A stretch of 58,206 nucleotides of DNA from Hyphomicrobiales bacterium (lineage in GTDB: Bacteria; Pseudomonadota; Alphaproteobacteria; Rhizobiales; Beijerinckiaceae), in assembly GCA_947454055.1 (NCBI GenBank), contig CANGIS010000015.1:1-58206 (forward strand), given 5' to 3'. Of this stretch, positions 25,103-33,725 are shown one piece after another. The notes beneath the pieces are model-generated. The model was not told the origin of the DNA. It made no database searches and worked only from the letters and a program-made list of their open reading frames with translations. Within the stretch, counting starts at the first letter, position 1; every line of letters begins with the position of its first letter. A program made the translations under genes and the position numbers.

Positions 25103-26084
25103 GCTTGGCGGCTTGTGTCTGCTCACGGAAGAAGATGAACAGGCCGGCTGCCACAATAATACCGGAACCCGCGAGCATTGTATTGTCCGGCCAATCGCCA
25201 AACACGAGATAGCCTAACAAGACGGCCCAGATGATTTGCGAATATTGATACGGCATCACGACCGAGGCAGGCGCTACTTTGAGCGCGCGATTGACCGAAA
25301 TATGCGCGATTGTGGAAACGACGCCAAGTAAAGCCAAAAGGATGAAATCGCGCGGCGTGGGCTGCACCCATCCCAGCGGGGCCGTAAGGACGCCGAAGAT
25401 CAGCGCGCCGCCGGCTTGCCAGCTGACCAGTACAAGGCCCTTGGTGCCCCGCAAATGGCGCGTGATGATCATGATCAAAGCGAACAGGAAACAGCCCGTG
25501 ATGGCGACCAGCGCAGGCAGCGAAAAACTCGCGCTGGTCGGACGCATGGCCAATACCACGCCGCCAAAGCCGACAAGGACTGCGAAAGCCCGCGGCGCGT
25601 CGATTTTTTCGCCGAGCAATGGCCATGCCAGCGCGGTGACAAAAATGGGGGCAGCCATGTAAAAGGTGACAAGGTCTGCGAGCGGAAGATAGCCGACGGA
25701 CCAATAAAAACAGGCAACTTCGGCCGTCGTCAGAACCGTCCGCAACAGGTTCATCTTCCAGTCGGGCGGAGAGAGAATCGTGTGCCAGCCCTCGCGCCAA
25801 ACCGACGGCGACAGTAGAATGAGCCCTGCTATCGAGCGGATCAGAAGCACCTGGCCGACGGAGTAGGTCGAAACCAACCATTTTCCCATCACATCATTGC
25901 TGACATACATAAATATGGCGAGCATCATCAACGCAATGCCAACGGGAATGTTCTGAACGACGGTGCCGGTGCGTGATTCGGGCTCCAAATCCTCGCCCGT
26001 ACCGGAGGATGGTTCGATCAGCGCCGTATGCGGCTCGGGTGGAATCGGCGCGGGTGAGGGTGGCGTGTTCGAAGATGACGTCAT
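25083..26084 (-). CDS. EamA/DMT-family transporter with long N-terminal tail
   Basis: A 333-residue membrane protein with ten predicted helices in two EamA halves. The first 45 or so residues are a proline-, serine- and acid-rich cytoplasmic tail (MTSSSNTPPSPAPIPPEPH onward) before the first helix (IPVGIALMMLAIFMYVS). The substrate is unknown. The start ATG at 26082-26084 has GGAG about 11 nt upstream. The 3' end overlaps recJ by 20 bp in convergent orientation, so transcripts of the two genes must be antisense at their ends. Confidence 0.85.
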   Translation of the reverse strand: MTSSSNTPPSPAPIPPEPHTALIEPSSGTGEDLEPESRTGTVVQNIPVGIALMMLAIFMYVSNDVMGKWLVSTYSVGQVLLIRSIAGLILLSPSVWREGWHTILSPPDWKMNLLRTVLTTAEVACFYWSVGYLPLADLVTFYMAAPIFVTALAWPLLGEKIDAPRAFAVLVGFGGVVLAMRPTSASFSLPALVAITGCFLFALIMIITRHLRGTKGLVLVSWQAGGALIFGVLTAPLGWVQPTPRDFILLALLGVVSTIAHISVNRALKVAPASVVMPYQYSQIIWAVLLGYLVFGDWPDNTMLAGSGIIVAAGLFIFFREQTQAAKLRRALA

Positions 26085-26211
26085 TAACAGCGATGCTCCC
26101 GACCCGATTTAGAAGGTCATTTTACGTTTATTGGTTGAATTTGGGTATCGCGCGCTTGAATGCGCTTGTCGAGTGGCGATTGTTCGCCTATAAGCGCCCC
26201 AACTTGAGCCA

Positions 26212-26287
26212 GCGCCCTTCGTCTAGCGGTCTAGGACGTCGCCCTTTCACGGCGAAAACACGGGTTCGATTCCCGTAGGGCGCGCCA
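26212..26287 (+). tRNA. tRNA-Glu (anticodon TTC)
   Basis: A complete cloverleaf with encoded CCA. The acceptor arms GCGCCCT (26212-26218) and AGGGCGC (26277-26283) pair perfectly, the anticodon arm is CGCC/GGCG with loop CTTTCAC (anticodon TTC), and the T arm is ACGGG-TTCGATT-CCCGT. Discriminator base is G, followed by CCA at 26285-26287. An inverted repeat (TTTTCAA at 26293-26299, TTGAAAA at 26313-26319) just downstream could help termination. Confidence 0.97.
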
Positions 26288-26843
26288 AGGATTTTTCAAT
26301 TAAATCAATGAGTTGAAAATTAAACGGCTTTGCGAGAAGTCGATTTTGTGGGTTTTTGGGAAGAATTTAGGGAGAAAGCGGGTTTCGGCTGGCTAGAAAT
26401 TCCTCCTCATCCGGCGCCCGCGCGTACTTCTGCCGAAACTCGAATTTACCCCTTACCCGCGCGCGCCACCTAACGCCTATGATGCGGCTCTAATTAACAA
26501 TGAGCTTTATCCAAAGATGCACCGAAATTGAACTACTAGGCTAATCTTTTTATAGTCCCGCATAATCCGAACCGATTTGTTTTATTTTTGTTTTTAAAGG
26601 CCGGATCGCTAGGTGCGTCGCGCTATAATGGCTCAACTTTAGGGGGCTATTACAATGGTTCTGTTGCTTGGCGGTGGGGTGGCTATTACGGCTATAATTG
26701 CGATAGAGGCGCTGAAATATTTGGCATTCTTGGTATCGTCTTTATCGCCATGATTATTTTGCGACTGTTCCGAGTCGTAGGGTAACGCCACCCCCAATAA
26801 CAGACACGTGCGTAAATGATTCAACTCGCGAAAGGATAGCGAC
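26288..26843. other. Gene-poor, AT-richer stretch after tRNA-Glu
   Basis: This 556-bp interval has no confident gene. It contains a possible terminator stem just after the tRNA, a stretch of unremarkable sequence, and one small open frame (26588-26785) that looks like a glycine/tyrosine-rich membrane peptide without a convincing start. It ends with the ribosome binding site of the broken CsbD gene. The region looks like decaying sequence; no integrase or att repeat of useful length was found. Confidence 0.5.
26588..26785 (+). CDS. Possible small membrane peptide (doubtful)
   Basis: An open frame of 65 codons beginning with TTG. Its second half encodes repeated GGYYNG / GGYYGYN-like segments followed by a clear hydrophobic helix (IFGILGIVFIAMIILRLF) and a stop, which is the kind of composition seen in small alphaproteobacterial membrane proteins near CsbD genes. 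There is no ribosome binding site before the TTG, and no ATG or GTG in a suitable place, so the gene may be truncated at its 5' end, a pseudogene, or not a gene. Confidence 0.25.
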   Translation: MFLKAGSLGASRYNGSTLGGYYNGSVAWRWGGYYGYNCDRGAEIFGILGIVFIAMIILRLFRVVG

Positions 26844-27026
26844 ATGGACAAGGATCGTATCGCCGGAGCTGCAAAACAGGCCAAGAGTTCCATTAAAGTG
26901 GCAGTCGGTAAGGCCTTTGGTGACAATAAACTGGTCACCGAAGGAAAAAGCGACAAGGTCGAAGGAAAGGTTTAGAATGCCATAGGCGGAATTAAAGATT
27001 CGGTCAGGGATGCCCTTAAGGATTAA
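26844..27026 (+). pseudogene. CsbD-family stress protein gene interrupted by an amber codon
   Basis: The ATG at 26844 (AAAGGA 8 nt upstream) starts a frame reading MDKDRIAGAAKQAKSS and later KSDKVEGKV, the CsbD pattern. Codon 44 (26973-26975) is TAG where the family usually has CAG (Gln in EGKVQNA). Beyond it the same frame continues with NAIGGIKDSVRDALKD and a TAA at 27024-27026, exactly the expected CsbD ending. A single C-to-T change therefore explains the break. CsbD proteins are small, charged, general-stress-induced proteins of unclear function. The truncated product would be 43 residues; readthrough or a sequencing error are alternatives. Confidence 0.8.
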
Positions 27027-27036
27027 ACTGCAATCA

Positions 27037-28002
27037 TTATTTGTGTTCCTGTCGTCGTCTTTCTAAACCGCTAAGATAAACAGCCATAGCATTGGCCCGC
27101 CTTCTCGTCAGTTCTACTGCTGCTTGCGGCAAGATTGACTTGAATCTGACTTCGTCATGCGGCCGATTTTGGCAAAAGCCATCGACATCATCGGCGATGA
27201 TCGTTGCTATTTTGGGATATCCGCCGGTCGTTTGGTGATCGGCCAACAACACGGTTGCCGTCCCGTCGCCCGATACCTGAATGGATCCGCGCAAAATGGC
27301 TTCGGACGGGATGCTGAGCGCCGCTTTTGGTATCAGGCTCGGTCCTCGAAGGCGTACCCCCATGCGATCATAGGCGTCGGTCAGTCGGAAGGGCTGCCGG
27401 AGTAGGGCATCGAAGGCCGCCTCATCGAAAAACCGATCCTGAGGGCCCGCTACAATGTGTATCTCATGCCGCGGGCGCGCCCAGACTGGGCAGGGGATCG
27501 TACCCTCGCAGTTGGGAAGGATCTTGGCGGATTGGACGACGATCTGGCCGCCGGAGACGAGTTTGCCACCACCTTGGCCGGATTGCGAGTGCGTCGCCGC
27601 GCTGCCAAGCCAAGGCGTGGCGTCGAGCTGGCCGGCAAAGGCAAGATAGCTCCAACTGCCCCAAGGACCAGGCTTGATCGTGAGCTTTTGCCCGGCTTTG
27701 ACCGTCAATACGGTCCAGGAACCCAGCCTCTGATCGCCGGCCTCGACGATAAATCCGCCGCCGACCACGGCTAAGGTGACGGCCCCCTTGATACATTCGA
27801 GCGAGAGGCCGGCTGTCGACAGTTCAATGCAGGGCGAATTCGCCGCGTTGCCCAGTGCGGCATTGGCGATCGCGAAGGATTTTTGATCCATGGGACCCGA
27901 CCGGGGAACACCGTAGCGCATGAGGTTCGGGCGGCCCAAATCCTGAACCGAGACCAAGGGGCCGGCATGGATAATGTTGAAAACAGCTTCGACCATCGTC
28001 AT
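27037..28002 (-). CDS. pxpC: 5-oxoprolinase subunit C (biotin-dependent carboxyltransferase-like)
   Basis: A 321-residue protein of the KipA/PxpC family. The N-terminus reads VEAVFNIIHAGPLVSVQDLGRPNLMRYGVPRSGPMD, split here by memory of the family as IIHAGP...VQDLGR...GVPRSGPMD motifs; later come GGFIVEAGD, DAYDRMGVRLRGP and LADHQTTGGYPKIA. With PxpA and PxpB it forms the prokaryotic ATP-dependent 5-oxoprolinase that opens pyroglutamate to glutamate. Its ATG overlaps the pxpB stop by 4 nt. Confidence 0.92.
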   Translation of the reverse strand: MTMVEAVFNIIHAGPLVSVQDLGRPNLMRYGVPRSGPMDQKSFAIANAALGNAANSPCIELSTAGLSLECIKGAVTLAVVGGGFIVEAGDQRLGSWTVLTVKAGQKLTIKPGPWGSWSYLAFAGQLDATPWLGSAATHSQSGQGGGKLVSGGQIVVQSAKILPNCEGTIPCPVWARPRHEIHIVAGPQDRFFDEAAFDALLRQPFRLTDAYDRMGVRLRGPSLIPKAALSIPSEAILRGSIQVSGDGTATVLLADHQTTGGYPKIATIIADDVDGFCQNRPHDEVRFKSILPQAAVELTRRRANAMAVYLSGLERRRQEHK

Positions 28003-28679
28003 TGCGCCTTTGCTGCCTCATATTCGGCAAGCGAAATACGCCGGAAGGTGATGTGGTCGCCTACATCGAACAAGAACGGCTGGTGCGGATTATCCGTCAG
28101 GATGCGGGTCGGAGACCGACCGAGCACCCACCAACCTGTCGGCATCGTCAGTGTGGTGACGAGGCATTGGGCGCCGGCGATGATCACGCTTCCGGCCTCG
28201 ATGCCCCTGACAGGACTGGGTTTACGCGCGAGTTGGATGGATTTAGGGGTGCCTGCCATATAAGCGTATCCGGGGGCAAATCCGTACATATAGATTTTAT
28301 AATCGCCTGCCAGATGGGCGTTGATGACGGCCTCTTGGCTCAATCCCGTGTGATGGGCAATCGCTGCGAGGTCTTTGGCAAACAGGTCCTCGTAGCACAC
28401 CAGCACCTCGCGGTGTTGGCTTTGGCTTTGTTCGGAGGCCGGTAGGCGCATAAGATGGCGAAGGGCTGTCTCGACCGTTGAGTGGTCGGTAAGCAGCGGG
28501 TCGAAGTCGACCAGAAGATTAACAAAGGCGGGAATGGCCTCCTTGAAGCCTGTAAACGGGGCCGAGCTTAGGGCGCGGTCAAGGTTTAGCACATGGGCGT
28601 GGGCGTCATCGGTGATGTCCTCGCCGAATTCCACCAGAACGGCATGGTCGGCAACGGGCCTGAAGATTGGGAATTCCAT
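27999..28679 (-). CDS. pxpB: 5-oxoprolinase subunit B
   Basis: A 226-residue KipI/PxpB protein. It has DHAVLVEFGEDI near the N-terminus, and the conserved FAPGYAYMAGTP and LARKPSPVRGIEAGSVIIAG segments in the second half; PTGWWVLGRSP follows. The ATG at 28677-28679 is chosen since it starts 1 nt after the pxpA stop; the frame's upstream extension lies within pxpA. PxpB binds PxpC in the 5-oxoprolinase complex and the order pxpA-pxpB-pxpC is the standard one. Confidence 0.92.
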   Translation of the reverse strand: MEFPIFRPVADHAVLVEFGEDITDDAHAHVLNLDRALSSAPFTGFKEAIPAFVNLLVDFDPLLTDHSTVETALRHLMRLPASEQSQSQHREVLVCYEDLFAKDLAAIAHHTGLSQEAVINAHLAGDYKIYMYGFAPGYAYMAGTPKSIQLARKPSPVRGIEAGSVIIAGAQCLVTTLTMPTGWWVLGRSPTRILTDNPHQPFLFDVGDHITFRRISLAEYEAAKAQ

Positions 28680-28680
28680 G

Positions 28681-29448
28681 TTATGTCCCGATAAAGGGGG
28701 CGAGGGTGACGCCCGCGGCGCCAAGCCGTTTCCGGATGGTTCGGGTCATATCGACCGCGCTTGGGTTGTCACCATGCACGCAGATGGAATGGGCTGCTAG
28801 CGGAATGGGTGGGCCGTCGATGACCGGCATCAAGCCTGTTTCCAGAAAGCCCAGAAGGCGATCGGCGGCCTCGTCGGCATCATGAATAACGGAACCCGAG
28901 CGCGAGCGCGGAACAAGCTGGCCATTCGATAAATAGGCCCGATCGGCAAAAATTTCGGAATAGACCGTCATCTGCGCTGCGCGGGCGGCGTGTTCCAGTT
29001 CCGTGCCGGAAATGGCAAGAATGGCGAGTTCAGGCGAAATTTGGCGCACGGCCGTGGCGATCGCGTTGGCGACTGTTCGGTCGGCTGCGGCCAGATTGCC
29101 GAGCGCACCATGCGGTTTGACATAGGCGACACTGACCGGAACAAGGGTTGCGACACCGATCAAGGCACCGATCTGGGCCGCAACCATCCGCCCGATCTCG
29201 TCAGGTGACATGGGAATGATCCGTCGACCAAAGCCCTCGCGATCTTGATAGCCTGGGTGAGCACCGACTTTGACGCCGTGTTTGGCCGCAAGGGTCAGGG
29301 TCGTAAACATTGTTTCCGGATCGCTCGCGTGACCGCCGCATGCGATATTGGCGCTGTTGACGAGCGATAACATGGTGGCGTCATCGCCCATCGACCAGGG
29401 GCCAAAGCCCTCGCCAAGATCGGAATTCAGATCGATGATCCGGTTCAT
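28681..29448 (-). CDS. pxpA: 5-oxoprolinase subunit A (LamB/YcsF family)
   Basis: A 255-residue LamB/YcsF protein. The start MNRIIDLNSDLGEGFGPW, SANIACGGHASDPETM, VGAHPGYQDREGFGRR and VKPHGALGN are the family motifs, with histidines and aspartates that likely bind metal. It provides the hydrolase part of 5-oxoprolinase. The ATG at 29446-29448 is used; the frame's 9-codon extension lacks similarity. The 204-bp gap to the divergent EF-hand gene should hold the operon promoter, but I see no clear regulator site. Confidence 0.93.
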   Translation of the reverse strand: MNRIIDLNSDLGEGFGPWSMGDDATMLSLVNSANIACGGHASDPETMFTTLTLAAKHGVKVGAHPGYQDREGFGRRIIPMSPDEIGRMVAAQIGALIGVATLVPVSVAYVKPHGALGNLAAADRTVANAIATAVRQISPELAILAISGTELEHAARAAQMTVYSEIFADRAYLSNGQLVPRSRSGSVIHDADEAADRLLGFLETGLMPVIDGPPIPLAAHSICVHGDNPSAVDMTRTIRKRLGAAGVTLAPFIGT

Positions 29449-29652
29449 TGTCTCTGTTCTCCACCGATACGGCATCGTTATGTACCGATCGACCTGGGAT
29501 TATATCCGCCAATTGGCCACTGGAATCGCCTGTATCATCGTCGCGGTCAATGGTTAGTCCAAAAGCACGGCCTTGGGTAGCAGGGCGAGCGTGTGGCCCG
29601 AAACTTGCTGAGATTGTTGAACTTTTTAATCCGCGATAACGAGTATTTAAGA

Positions 29653-31095
29653 ATGGCCGACGTCACATCAGCCTCAGCGACCACGCCGGCGACGGCTGCC
29701 AGCCGGGCTGCAACCGCGGCCAAGATTTTTGGTGTGTTGGATCCAAAAAACACTGGAAACATTCAAAAAAGTGACTTTTTACAGCTTTATTCGCTATTAG
29801 GCGGCGGACAAAGCGCTGCCGAAACCGATTCATTCGGCATAACCGCCACCAGCTACAATGTAGCCCCGACAACCTATCAGTCTGTCGCCGCAAGCTTCGT
29901 TGCCCCCGAACTGTTTCTTCAAACCAGTTCGGCCGCCACTCTTCATGCGTCGAATGTCTTCGGAACGCTGGATACGGATAAATCTGGCATCCTCTCGAAA
30001 GCGGAATTCATGGCCGGGCTTGGTGTTCCTGCACCACCACCGGATCCGACAACCAAAACGCCGATAACGGATACGCCGGATACCACGTCTTCTTCCGCGT
30101 CCGATGCACTCGTGGCGGACGCGACCGCACAGGCCGATAAGGCCCTGGCGCTGTTCGATACCGGGGGCAAGGGCTATTTTGATGAGGCCGATGTTGTTGC
30201 CGCATTCACTGCCGATCCAGCCTTGGGTGATCCTTCAACCGCATCCCAAACCGTATCCGCCTGGGATGATGATGGGGATGGCAAAGTGACCAGTGACGAA
30301 TTGATCAGTGGATATACCACGATGAATTTGGCCGATTCACTGATGAATCAGCTCGATCCGACGGGCCTCGGCTATATTGAGACCGCGCAGCTCAACTCCG
30401 TTTCCCTGCCGAGCTTGCCCAATGCTGCGGCAACGATTGCCGCGTGGGATACTGACAAGAATGGGCAGGTTAGCCGTCAGGAAGTGATTGATGGATTTCA
30501 TGCGCTCAAATCCGCCGCATCGGCGGTTAAGCCAAGTACCGATGATCCTAATGCGCTGTTTAGTTCCTATGACACGAATAGTGATGACGCCATTGAACTT
30601 TCTGAAATAACGGCAGCGACAGGAAATGATCCGGCCAATACGACCGACCCTGCAACAACGCTCAATGCTTGGGATTCAAACAAAGATGGATCGGTTTCTT
30701 TAACCGAATTTACCGACGGTCTTGCGATGATCAAACAGGCAACCGGCATTATTGCGCAGTATGATACCGCTGGAAAAGGCTATTTTGATCAGGCCGACCT
30801 GCAAGCTTCGCTTGATTCCGGTGCTACGATCATTAGTGGCGCAACCGTCGAGAGTATGATGGCGTTTTGGGATTCCAATGGAGACGGCAAGGTCACGGTT
30901 CCCGAAGTGTTGGCGGGCCTTGCGACCAACGCGATTGCCTCCTCATCGCCCGAAAACGCTGTCCCCGATGTCACCAGCTTGCTTTCGGCATATGGATATT
31001 CGGCCACCGCGACCAATACGGACACCGATACTGTCGCTTCCATATCCCCTGTTGCCGATACCCCGTCGACGCAAGGTGCCATCGTTTCGGCCTAA
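29653..31095 (+). CDS. Protein with about ten EF-hand loops
   Basis: A 480-residue acidic, alanine- and threonine-rich protein. I count ten EF-hand-like loops at about residues 30, 107, 169, 205, 235, 266, 307, 341, 371 and 407. Five are canonical (DTDKSGILSKAE, DDDGDGKVTSDE, DTDKNGQVSRQE, DSNKDGSVSLTE, DSNGDGKVTVPE) and alternate with degenerate partners (DTGGKGYFDEAD, DPTGLGYIETAQ, DTAGKGYFDQAD), as in paired EF hands. There is no signal peptide or membrane segment, so it is a cytoplasmic calcium buffer/sensor or is exported by an unknown route. The ATG at 29653 is the best start, with only GAG about 9 nt upstream. Function is otherwise unknown. Confidence 0.85.
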   Translation: MADVTSASATTPATAASRAATAAKIFGVLDPKNTGNIQKSDFLQLYSLLGGGQSAAETDSFGITATSYNVAPTTYQSVAASFVAPELFLQTSSAATLHASNVFGTLDTDKSGILSKAEFMAGLGVPAPPPDPTTKTPITDTPDTTSSSASDALVADATAQADKALALFDTGGKGYFDEADVVAAFTADPALGDPSTASQTVSAWDDDGDGKVTSDELISGYTTMNLADSLMNQLDPTGLGYIETAQLNSVSLPSLPNAAATIAAWDTDKNGQVSRQEVIDGFHALKSAASAVKPSTDDPNALFSSYDTNSDDAIELSEITAATGNDPANTTDPATTLNAWDSNKDGSVSLTEFTDGLAMIKQATGIIAQYDTAGKGYFDQADLQASLDSGATIISGATVESMMAFWDSNGDGKVTVPEVLAGLATNAIASSSPENAVPDVTSLLSAYGYSATATNTDTDTVASISPVADTPSTQGAIVSA

Positions 31096-31209
31096 CACCT
31101 TGCAGATGATGCAAAATTTCTCTCTTTCCGGACGGCTTCGGCTGTGAAACACTGAGTGCTTAACTGTCTTATGGGATTGGCGGGATTTCAGAGTTTTGGG
31201 GGAAAGTAC

Positions 31210-32202
31210 ATGAAGCCGGTGAGATGGGGAATATTGTCGACCGCGAATATCGGCGTCGAAAAAGTTATTCCCGGAATGCTAAAAAGCAAGCAGATCGAAA
31301 TCGTGGCGATTGCATCGCGCAATAAAAAGCGGGGTGATGCTGCGGCAAAAAAGCTAGGTATTCCAAAAGCCTACGGATCTTATGAGGAATTACTTTCCGA
31401 CCCCACCATCGAGGCGATTTATAATCCATTGCCTAACCATCTGCATGTGCCGCTCACCTTGCTGGCGGCGAAGGCTGGCAAGCATGTCCTGTGCGAGAAA
31501 CCGATCGCGCTAACGGCGAAGGAAGCCAAAAAGCTCCTGAAAGTACCGTCCAATGTGATCATTCAGGAAGCGTTTATGGTACGTCACAACCCGCAATGGA
31601 TCGATATTCGCAGGCGTATCGATAAAGGGGAGATTGGTCGCGTCCTGTCGGTTCATATGATGTTTTCATATCATCTGGTCGACCCCGACAATGTCCGGAA
31701 TTTACCCGATATCGGGGGTGGCGGCCTGCTGGATATCGGATGCTATCCGATTACGCTGTCGCGCTATGTTTTCGGGGCTGAGCCCAAACGGGTAACCGGT
31801 ACGTTTGATCGTGACCCCGTCTTCAAGACAGATCGGTTGATGAGCGGCTTGGCTGATTTTGGCGACGGGCGGCATCTGTCCTTCGTCGTCTCGACGCAGG
31901 GCGCGTCGTTTCAACGTACCGTGATCCTTGGCGAGTTTGGAACAATCGAGGTTGATATTCCTGTCAACGCCCCGCCGGACCAGCCCAACGTCTATACCAT
32001 AAAAGTGACAGGCAAAAAGCCGAAGCGCATCGAAATGCCGGTGACGGATCAATACCAGCTTCAGGCCGAGGATTTTGGCCGCGCGATTCGCAAGAAAACC
32101 AGCGCTCCTTACGGTGTGGCCGATGCGGTTCAGAATATGGCCATTCTGGATGCGTTTTTCCGCGCCGAATCTTCGGGAAAGTGGGAGAAGGTGAAAAAAT
32201 AA
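31210..32202 (+). CDS. Gfo/Idh/MocA-family oxidoreductase
   Basis: A 330-residue NAD(P)-dependent sugar-type dehydrogenase. The Rossmann start is WGILSTANIGVEKVIPG, the conserved lysine motif is CEKP (Glu96-Lys97-Pro98), QEAFMVRHNPQW follows, and GGLLDIGCYPIT carries the catalytic His/Asp-equivalent region (here DIGCY). The family oxidises diverse cyclitols and sugars; the substrate is not predictable. The ATG at 31210 has GGGGGAAA about 6 nt upstream. mgtE begins 26 bp later, so they may share a transcript. Confidence 0.9.
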   Translation: MKPVRWGILSTANIGVEKVIPGMLKSKQIEIVAIASRNKKRGDAAAKKLGIPKAYGSYEELLSDPTIEAIYNPLPNHLHVPLTLLAAKAGKHVLCEKPIALTAKEAKKLLKVPSNVIIQEAFMVRHNPQWIDIRRRIDKGEIGRVLSVHMMFSYHLVDPDNVRNLPDIGGGGLLDIGCYPITLSRYVFGAEPKRVTGTFDRDPVFKTDRLMSGLADFGDGRHLSFVVSTQGASFQRTVILGEFGTIEVDIPVNAPPDQPNVYTIKVTGKKPKRIEMPVTDQYQLQAEDFGRAIRKKTSAPYGVADAVQNMAILDAFFRAESSGKWEKVKK

Positions 32203-32228
32203 CCTCCCCATCCCATTTCAGGGGCGCC

Positions 32229-33641
32229 ATGACGGACCAAAAGAGCCACTCGTCGGACGAGATCGGGCACGCTGCTGCCTTTAGCGACAGCGACGGCGCG
32301 CCTGATCGTGACTTTGTGGCTCAGGTTGAATCCGCCATTGCCGCCGATGACGAGGCAGAGCTTGGCGCCTTGGTCGAGGGGTTGCATGAAGCCGATCAGG
32401 CCAGTCTGCTGGAAGCCCTGGATCATGACTCTCGCCCCAAGCTGATTGAACTGCTCGGCTCGCGCTTTGACTTTGCCGCGTTAACGGAAGTCGATGATGC
32501 TGTCCGTGACGATATTTTGGACGAGCTTGATCCTGAAACCGTTGTCGAAGGTATGCTCGAACTCGAGAGCGACGACGCCGTCTATATCCTCGAGCATCTC
32601 GACGAGGCCGAACAAGCCGAGATTTTGGACGCGCTCCCTGCATTCGATCGGGCACAGCTGCAAAAGAGTCTCGATTACAAAGAAGGCTCCGCCGCCCGCC
32701 TGATGCAAACGCATCTGATCGCGGTGCCGCCCTTCTGGACGGTGGGGCAAGTTATCGATCATTTGGCCGATGCCCCCAATTTGCCGGACAGTTTTTTCGA
32801 AGTCTTTGTGGTCGACCCCGGCTATCATTTGCTGGGCAATGCTTTTCTCGACCGGTTGGTCAGAGCGCGCCGGAGCGCCCCGATCGAAACTCTGATGAAT
32901 GCCGATCGTCGTCGCATCAGGGCAGGGGACGAGCAGGAAGATGTTGCCCGCCTTTTCCAGCGCTATAATCTGGTATCGGCGCCCGTGGTGGATGAAGCGG
33001 GGCGGCTAATCGGCGTGATCACCATCGATGATATCGTCGATGTCATTCAGGAAGAAGCCGACGACGAGATCAAGGCGCTGGGCGGCGTGAAGGCGGGCGA
33101 AGAGCTTTCCGACTCGGTTTTTTCGACCACGCGCAACAGGTTCGGGTGGCTGTTTGTCAATTTGCTTACGGCCTTTTTGGCATCATCGGTTCTGGGGCTG
33201 TTTGAAGCGGAGCTGTCCAAAATGGTTGCATTGGCGGTGCTTGCGCCCATCGTCGCCAGCCAAGGGGGCAATGCTGCAACGCAGACCATGACCGTTGCCG
33301 TGCGGGCTCTGGCGACGCGGGAGTTGGGGCCCGCCAATGCCTTCCGGATCACGTTTCGCGAAACGGCGGCGGGCCTGTTGAACGGTCTGGCCTTTGGTAT
33401 GATCACCGGATTGATGGCGACCCTTTGGTTCCATGATTGGAATATCGGAATCGTGATTGCGTTGGCCATGACGGTCAATCTCGTGGCCGGAGCGTTGGGT
33501 GGCATTCTGGTGCCGATGACGCTGGAACGGTTTCGCACCGATCCGGCCGTCTCATCGGGCGTCTTTGTCACGACGATTACGGATGTCGTCGGCTTCTTTG
33601 CCTTTCTCGGCATTGCCACCATGTGGTTTCATCTGCGCTGA
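32229..33641 (+). CDS. mgtE: Magnesium transporter MgtE
   Basis: A 470-residue MgtE channel. The cytoplasmic N domain (acidic, superhelical, about 40-165) is followed by two CBS domains (LMNADRRRIRAGDE and LIGVITIDDIVDVIQEEA), a plug helix, and five membrane helices from about residue 305 (RFGWLFVNLLTAFLASS, then VLAPIVASQGGNAATQ, the conserved Mg2+ pore motif). It admits Mg2+ and is closed by Mg2+ bound between the N and CBS domains. No M-box riboswitch is seen in the 26-bp gap upstream. Confidence 0.94.
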   Translation: MTDQKSHSSDEIGHAAAFSDSDGAPDRDFVAQVESAIAADDEAELGALVEGLHEADQASLLEALDHDSRPKLIELLGSRFDFAALTEVDDAVRDDILDELDPETVVEGMLELESDDAVYILEHLDEAEQAEILDALPAFDRAQLQKSLDYKEGSAARLMQTHLIAVPPFWTVGQVIDHLADAPNLPDSFFEVFVVDPGYHLLGNAFLDRLVRARRSAPIETLMNADRRRIRAGDEQEDVARLFQRYNLVSAPVVDEAGRLIGVITIDDIVDVIQEEADDEIKALGGVKAGEELSDSVFSTTRNRFGWLFVNLLTAFLASSVLGLFEAELSKMVALAVLAPIVASQGGNAATQTMTVAVRALATRELGPANAFRITFRETAAGLLNGLAFGMITGLMATLWFHDWNIGIVIALAMTVNLVAGALGGILVPMTLERFRTDPAVSSGVFVTTITDVVGFFAFLGIATMWFHLR

Positions 33642-33725
33642 GCGGGCATCTGTTACCGGTTTATTAAAATTTCCCTGATATCCGCACTCTTCTGTTCGAT
33701 GGGGTTCAATGGGTGCAGGATGATG

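Noticed and set aside
26212-26475. tRNA-Glu 3' end as an integration (att) site, with a short GCGCGCCA repeat near 26463
   Set aside because: Only about 8 bp are repeated, GC-rich and likely by chance; no integrase or mobile gene lies between or nearby.
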